Notes under the pieces: model-generated
Told to the model about the DNA's origin: nothing
Databases searched by the model: none
What the model saw: the letters and a program-made list of their open reading frames with translations, nothing else
Source: Bin5 sp965204525
Lineage (GTDB): Bacteria; Chloroflexota; Anaerolineae; Caldilineales; Caldilineaceae
Reading direction: 5' to 3'
Length of the DNA: 64,000 nt
NCBI GenBank assembly: GCA_965204525.1
Contig: OZ241994.1
Location: forward strand, 4,030,001-4,094,000
Made by a program: the position numbers and the translations under genes
Part shown: positions 59,521 through 64,000 of the stretch, one piece after another
How positions within the stretch are numbered: position 1 is the first letter of the stretch
Layout of the letters: each line of letters opens with the position of its first letter

Positions 59521-60431
59521 ACTATTACCGGAAGTACCTTCATCCCAGCCTTCTGCGGAGGCTGCTCACACGGTTGGCGCTCGCGGGCTGTCTGCTTTCC
59601 GGCTGCACGTTGCCAAGGGGCGCCAGTGCGGTCCCCTCCCCCGCACCTGTCACCTTGACTATCGCCGGTTCAACTGAAATGCGGCCCTTGCTGATCGAAA
59701 TGACATCCGTCTACAGCGAGCACAATCCAAAAGTGCAGTTCACCCTGTCCGGCGGTGGCAGCCAAATTGGTGAACAGAGGCTGGCGTCCGGGCAGATCGA
59801 TATTGCGGCCAGCACCGCAGCCTATCCGGACGCCCAAATACCCGCCGGCCTTGTCCGCATACCAATTGGGCTGGACGGTATCGCGGTCGTCGTTCACAGC
59901 GAAAATCCGGTGGAGGCACTGACACTGGTGCAAATCCGTGACCTCTTCGGCGGCCGCGCCCTGAACTGGGAAGAAGTTGGCGGCGCCGCCAGAGACGTGC
60001 TTCTGGTGAGCCGCGAGGACGGCAGCGCCACGCGTGAACTGTTCGAAGAACGCGTCATGGACGAAGACCAGGTCGCTCTGACAGCGGTCGTCATGTCCAC
60101 CAGTAGCAATGTCGTGGCGTATGTGGCTGCCCATCGCGACGCAATCGGATATGTCACGTCTGCGTACCTTTTGCAGAATGGAATGCCCTCCGCAGCGAAT
60201 GGAGAAAACGCCTCAACTGCCGACTCTGCGGAGCGAACGGTCAAAGCAGTCTCTATCGAGGGGCGAGTGCCATTTGGCGCGGACCTCGCCAGTTTCCAGT
60301 ATCCCCTGGCGCGCGCCCTGTATTTGCTCTTCCCACAGAGCGGTGACCCGTCAATACGGAAAATCGTCGACTTTGTGCGCGGCGAAGAGGGGCAGGCTAT
60401 CATCGCCCGTTATCATGCGCCGATTCGGTAG
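59517..60431 (+). CDS. PstS-like substrate-binding lipoprotein
   Basis: The start is ATG 59517, overlapping the uppP stop. The 304 residues open with a signal peptide ending LLSGC (lipobox). LTIAGSTEMRPLLIEMTSVY and FTLSGGGSQIGEQRLASGQ match the phosphate-binding loops of PstS-type proteins. SREDGSATRELFEERVM and IGYVTSAYL follow. It probably binds phosphate or a similar anion outside the membrane. No pstCAB genes are next to it, and coupling to uppP is unusual. Confidence 0.85.
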   Translation: MNYYRKYLHPSLLRRLLTRLALAGCLLSGCTLPRGASAVPSPAPVTLTIAGSTEMRPLLIEMTSVYSEHNPKVQFTLSGGGSQIGEQRLASGQIDIAASTAAYPDAQIPAGLVRIPIGLDGIAVVVHSENPVEALTLVQIRDLFGGRALNWEEVGGAARDVLLVSREDGSATRELFEERVMDEDQVALTAVVMSTSSNVVAYVAAHRDAIGYVTSAYLLQNGMPSAANGENASTADSAERTVKAVSIEGRVPFGADLASFQYPLARALYLLFPQSGDPSIRKIVDFVRGEEGQAIIARYHAPIR

Positions 60432-60583
60432 GGCGTTCCGTGGATTTTTGTTCAAAAGTGTTGCATCCCCGCCCGCCCTGCATCTCTCCAAGAGCCCGTT
60501 TTCAATTTCACCCACCGCTGGCATCGATTTCTCGCCAGACTGTTTCCACCCCAAATCCGGGATGCACACCCCGAAACCGGGGG

Positions 60584-60612
60584 TTGCTCTCTGGCCTGCA
60601 ATCTGTTATACT
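60584..60612 (+). promoter_or_regulatory. nusA promoter (extended -10)
   Basis: TTGCTC (60584-60589) and TATACT (60607-60612) are 17 bases apart, with TG one base before the -10 (tgttatact), an extended -10. Confidence 0.7.
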
Positions 60613-60661
60613 CATAACCAATCAGCATGAGCTAGCATGGTTTGATAGAGTTGTGTTTCTG

Positions 60662-60685
60662 AAGTGGGTTCCGCCCACTTTTCTT
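60662..60685 (+). terminator. Attenuator-like hairpin in the nusA leader
   Basis: aagtggg (60662-60668) pairs with cccactt (60674-60680) and is followed by ttctt. It lies 50 bases after the promoter, well before nusA, so it could serve NusA-dependent autoregulation. The stem is short. Confidence 0.5.
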
Positions 60686-60832
60686 ATTCTACGGGATCGT
60701 TGCCTGCAGAACCTGTTCGAAACAGTTGTCTACCTGCCTCTGTGTTTTCGTCTGCTGACGACCTTATCTTCCGGCCGATCGACAGCAGCCAATGTGCTGA
60801 GTAGTCAAGTATTCAGGAGTAGTTGAACAAAA

Positions 60833-62701
60833 ATGTCTAAAGAACTCATCGCTGGGATCAATCAGGTCGCGTCGGACAAAGACCTCGATAATGAGGTGAT
60901 CTTTGACGCAATCGAGGCCGCGCTCATCTCCGCCTACAAGCGCAATTACGGCTCTGTTGCCAATGTCACCGCCGCGGTCGACCGGGCGACGGGCGAGATG
61001 AAAGTGTTCGCGGAGAAAGAGGTAGTCGAAGATATCCTCAACCCGAATACCGAGATTCTATTGGACGATGCCAGGACCGTGGCGCCGTCTTCTGAGTTGG
61101 GCGATGTCGTTCTGGTGCAGAATACGCCCGGCAACTTCGGCCGCATCGCCGCCCAGACCGCCAAACAGGTGATCTTACAGCGTATTCGCGAGGCTGAAAG
61201 GGATACAGTCTACGAGAATTTCGTCCACAAAGTCGGTGAGACGATTACCGCCCAGGTCCGCAGCGTTGATCTCGTGTCCGGCGCCGTCACCATTCTGATC
61301 GACGACAGGCACGAAAACCTCCTGCCTCGGGAGGAGCAGATCCCGTCGGAAAACCTGCGTCGGGGAGACTATATCTGCCTGTATGTTGTTGATGTGCACC
61401 GCAGCAGTCGCGGCCCGATGATCAAGCTGAGTCGTACCCATCGCGATCTCCTCCGCCGCCTGATGGAACAGGAGATCCCGGAGGTGCGGGATGGGACGGT
61501 CGAAATCAAGGCCATATCCCGCGAACCGGGCGCGCGCAGCAAAGTGGCCGTGATGGCAACGCTGCCCGGCGTGGATCCGGTGGGCAGTTGTGTGGGAATG
61601 CGCGGCTTGCGTATCCAGAATATCGTGACCGAGCTGGCGGGCGAGAAAATCGACGTCGTCGAGTGGAGCGGCAATCTGCGCAGCTACATCTCCAACGCCC
61701 TCGGGCCGGCCAAAGTGCAGAGCGTTATTCTCGAAGAAGACAGCAACATCAAGACCGCTATCGTCATCGTCCCGGATCGCCAGCTCAGCCTCGCCATCGG
61801 CAAGGCAGGCCAGAATGCCCGTCTGGCAGCCAAACTGACGGGATGGCGGATCGACATCAAGAGCGAAACCGAAGCCCACGCCGAAGGACTGGACCTGCTG
61901 GCGGCCGAACAGGCGCAGATGGCGGCCGGTGAACAAGATCTGCTCAGCATGGCGGAGCAGATCCTGCGCGACAAAGATGAATCTGCGTCAAGCGAAGATA
62001 CCTTCCGCCAGGCCGCGGAGCTGCTGCAAAGACGGGAGGCCGCAAGCCGATCTGTCGACCCAGGCACAGCCGCCGAGTGGCCCGAATCGCTCCCCGCGCA
62101 AGATGAAGGACGCGGCCTCGGCGTCGACGCAGAGGAGGCGTTGAGCGCTTTCGAGCGCGCCGCCGCAGCCGTCCAGGAAGAGGAGCCCACCATTCCTGCC
62201 TTCGAAGACTTCGCCGTGGAAGAGCCGGAGCCGATTCGCTTCGGCGAAACGCTGGACGACGAGGAAGACGCGAAGGAAGAAAGCGTTGAAAGTCCTGATG
62301 CGGAAGAAGTGAGCGAACTGCCTGCCCTTCATCCCTCGGAACTGCCGGCGGAAGCCGAAGAGGAAGAGCCCGAGCCGGAACGCACTCTCAGACCTGAAGA
62401 CCTGCCCCAGGTTATTACCGCTGATATGCTGCGCCAACGTATGGCCGCACGCCAGCAGGGAACCTCGTCGGGCCCTGTCATCAGTTCACTGGACGATCTG
62501 GAAGTTCCCCCCGAACTGCTCGATTCTTTGGACACGGTCGAAGAGTCCAGTGATGAGTTTGACGAGCAGGCCGAACGCAATAGGGCCCGCCGCGGCGGCC
62601 AGGCAACGCCGAAGAGGCAGCCAAGGCGCCAGAGAACGCGTCGGGCACGGGGACTCGAAGTCGACTTGGAAGAGTTCGATGACGATGAGTTTGACCTGTA
62701 A
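60833..62701 (+). CDS. nusA: Transcription factor NusA with a long acidic C-terminal extension
   Basis: The 622 residues start at ATG 60833. The N-terminal RNA-polymerase-binding domain covers about 1-130. The S1 domain follows (VGETITAQVRSVDLVSGAVT), then two KH domains (VDPVGSCVGMRGLRIQNIV; LSLAIGKAGQNARLAAKLTG). Residues about 350-622 are a low-complexity, glutamate/aspartate-rich tail ending in a basic KRQPRRQRTRRARG patch and an acidic tip. Many NusA proteins end near 350-500 residues. It controls pausing, termination and antitermination. Confidence 0.95.
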   Translation: MSKELIAGINQVASDKDLDNEVIFDAIEAALISAYKRNYGSVANVTAAVDRATGEMKVFAEKEVVEDILNPNTEILLDDARTVAPSSELGDVVLVQNTPGNFGRIAAQTAKQVILQRIREAERDTVYENFVHKVGETITAQVRSVDLVSGAVTILIDDRHENLLPREEQIPSENLRRGDYICLYVVDVHRSSRGPMIKLSRTHRDLLRRLMEQEIPEVRDGTVEIKAISREPGARSKVAVMATLPGVDPVGSCVGMRGLRIQNIVTELAGEKIDVVEWSGNLRSYISNALGPAKVQSVILEEDSNIKTAIVIVPDRQLSLAIGKAGQNARLAAKLTGWRIDIKSETEAHAEGLDLLAAEQAQMAAGEQDLLSMAEQILRDKDESASSEDTFRQAAELLQRREAASRSVDPGTAAEWPESLPAQDEGRGLGVDAEEALSAFERAAAAVQEEEPTIPAFEDFAVEEPEPIRFGETLDDEEDAKEESVESPDAEEVSELPALHPSELPAEAEEEEPEPERTLRPEDLPQVITADMLRQRMAARQQGTSSGPVISSLDDLEVPPELLDSLDTVEESSDEFDEQAERNRARRGGQATPKRQPRRQRTRRARGLEVDLEEFDDDEFDL

Positions 62702-62760
62702 GGTGGCTGCTGGTCCGTGAATCGTGCCTGATACATTTCATCTGCCGCGCAATACCAAAG

Positions 62761-63081
62761 ATGGCAAAACGGGTAAAGGGATCGAAGCAGCGGCGGGGCG
62801 CCTTTAAGGCTCCCCAGCGAATGTGTATCGCCTGCCGGGCGTCTGATGGAAAGCGCGACCTGATTCGTCTTGTAAGGGTTGCAGACGGGGTCCTCTTGGA
62901 TCAATCCGGCAAAATGGCCGGGCGCGGCGCTTATGTCCACCCGCAGGTCAACTGTTGGGAAAAAGCGCTGGCCGGTTCGCTGATACAGAAAGCGCTGCGA
63001 ACAAAAATCAGCGCCGAAAATCTGATGACACTTTCTGTTTCCGTGTCAACTCTGCTGCAAGTGTCCGACGAGACCGCATAG
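62761..63081 (+). CDS. ylxR: YlxR/RnpM-family RNA-binding protein
   Basis: The 106 residues carry the family signature MCIACRASDGKRDLIRLVRV (near residue 22), LDQSGKMAGRGAYVHPQ, and CWEKALAGSLIQKALRTKI. The gene is the usual neighbour of nusA. The protein binds RNA and is reported to modulate RNase P. It lies 59 bases after nusA. The stop is followed by caaggagg, a ribosome site with no start codon behind it. Confidence 0.93.
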   Translation: MAKRVKGSKQRRGAFKAPQRMCIACRASDGKRDLIRLVRVADGVLLDQSGKMAGRGAYVHPQVNCWEKALAGSLIQKALRTKISAENLMTLSVSVSTLLQVSDETA

Positions 63082-63663
63082 CAAGGAGGAAGAGACCAAC
63101 TTCACCGTAGATTTTTGGCTTACTGGAAACTGCTCCTCAATTTCAGACCTTTCGCGCGGGCTGTCAGGACCGTGGCCTGTGCGACTGAGGAGCGTGATGT
63201 GATTTCTCAGCATGCGTTTCACCTGTTCGTGTCCAACGCAGACAGAAGCGTTTCAAACGATGGGCACATTCGCTGATTGACAGGAATTTTCCAATGAACG
63301 TAAGCCGATTGTCCGCTCCCTGACATGTGTCGGCATAGTGGGCTAACATTGGTTGTATTGCAATTTGGGATGGAGAGGGGGAAGGCTACAGGGAAGAGAG
63401 GGGTGGTCGTGTAACGACTTGTCTATCTACCGTAACTGCCTCCTGGCTCCCCGCACCCGACCTCCACCGCATTAATCTGTGCGTGCATTCCGTCCCAGCC
63501 AAAAACCTGTGTAAAGTTTGAAAAGGAACACGCAACTCGGAGCGTGAACGCTTTTCAGCTTCCTCCTCTCTGTCTGCAGAGGAACGTCTTCGTTGTCAGT
63601 TTTCGACCGCACCGCGGCGTACAGAGCTGGGAACCGAAGACGATATTTGAAAGGAAGGCCAAA
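63082..63663. other. Long gap between ylxR and infB
   Basis: These 582 bases hold no supported gene, although in many genomes only ylxQ or a few bases separate ylxR and infB. An orphan aggagg follows the ylxR stop (63086-63091). A purine-rich patch lies at 63369-63400. Minus-strand frames here have no good starts. Confidence 0.6.
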
Positions 63664-64000
63664 ATGGCAGCCGCAACGCAAGATCCAACGAAGATCCAGA
63701 ATGGCAGTCCGGCTGACGACGCCTCCAACGGTGAAGCCGCTGGGCTGCCTTCTTCCATCATTGTGGAGGAGTACGTTACCGTCCGTGCATTGGCCGAACG
63801 CATGGATCGCAGTCCAATCGATCTCATTAAAGTGCTGATGCAGTTCGGCATCATGGCGCCAATCGATCAGACTCTCGACCATGATACAGCCGCGATTGTA
63901 GGCGAGGAACTCGGCATCGAGGTGCTGTGGCCGGTCGTGGAGGACGAAGAGCCGGAGCAGGCGCCCGACGAGGATCGAAGACCAAAAGAGCGGGTGATGA
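63664..64000 (+). CDS. infB: Translation initiation factor IF-2, 5' part
   Basis: ATG 63664 is preceded by gaaaggaagg. The frame is open to the right edge (112 codons). After an unstructured N-terminus the IF2 N-terminal domain is clear: EEYVTVRALAERMDRSPIDL, IKVLMQFGIMAPIDQTLDHD, AAIVGEELGIEV, followed by an acidic linker. The GTPase part lies beyond the window. The order nusA-ylxR-infB supports the call. Confidence 0.92.
   Translation, partial: MAAATQDPTKIQNGSPADDASNGEAAGLPSSIIVEEYVTVRALAERMDRSPIDLIKVLMQFGIMAPIDQTLDHDTAAIVGEELGIEVLWPVVEDEEPEQAPDEDRRPKERVM

Larger units (their letters stand above)
60432..60832. other. nusA upstream and leader region
   Basis: About 400 bases without a gene. 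They hold the promoter at 60584-60612 and a 220-base leader with the hairpin at 60662-60680. rimP, which usually precedes nusA, is not present. Confidence 0.6.

Noticed and set aside
63472..63882. 136-codon minus-strand frame upstream of and over the infB start
   Set aside because: It is antisense to the clear IF2 N-terminal domain and has no plausible start signal.

Overview
The window looks like a chromosomal contig of an uncultured Chloroflexota bacterium, probably of the Anaerolineae/Caldilinea type. This is inferred from overall GC-rich character, gene content and order: many Gfo/Idh/MocA oxidoreductases, phytanoyl-CoA-dioxygenase-like proteins, family-1 sugar ABC transporters, a sulfatase, SH3b/PsbP-like lipoproteins, and recA and uvrA preceded by GAAC-N4-GTTC boxes. 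No rRNA gene is present to prove it.

Region 1 (about 1-6900) is an accessory island. It holds the 5' part of an IS66 transposase gene carrying a 13-bp tandem duplication, and a complete IS3-family element that splits a small membrane-protein gene and leaves a CTG target duplication. It also holds an HNH endonuclease, a run of AT-richer short orphan genes, two tiny ORFs on opposite strands flanking strong palindromes, a RelE/ParE-like toxin with its helix-turn-helix antitoxin, and a broken VapB-like antitoxin.

Region 2 (about 7000-18050) is a metal, probably zinc, locus. Two near-identical promoters with Fur/Zur-type palindromes drive (a) an Opp/Nik-type ABC importer lacking its ATPase and (b) zur-znuA-znuC-znuB. 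A degenerate DegT-like protein, a COG0523 (CobW-like) GTPase and a WD40 protein follow. The first promoter region is a duplicate of the promoter-zur-znuA leader with zur deleted. A 64-bp scrap of znuB lies at the far end.

Region 3 (about 18100-36500) looks catabolic: a DUF6807 protein, three Gfo/Idh/MocA dehydrogenases, four phytanoyl-CoA-dioxygenase-like proteins (three tandem paralogues), a sugar ABC importer (binding protein plus two permeases, no ATPase), an M20 peptidase, a sugar-isomerase-like TIM barrel, a cytoplasmic-looking sulfatase and the stump of another sugar permease.

Region 4 (about 36800-64000) is mostly housekeeping: acetyltransferases, a dynamin-like GTPase, a Nudix hydrolase, uvrA, two paralogous lipoprotein-like surface proteins, tRNA-Arg(TCG), mazG, a polyprenol-type glycosyltransferase plus a large membrane glycosyltransferase, an EamA transporter, a lysA-like decarboxylase, recA, a Uma2-family protein, tgt, uppP, a PstS-like lipoprotein, nusA, ylxR and the start of infB. 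The SOS-like boxes at recA and uvrA tie these two genes into one putative LexA regulon.
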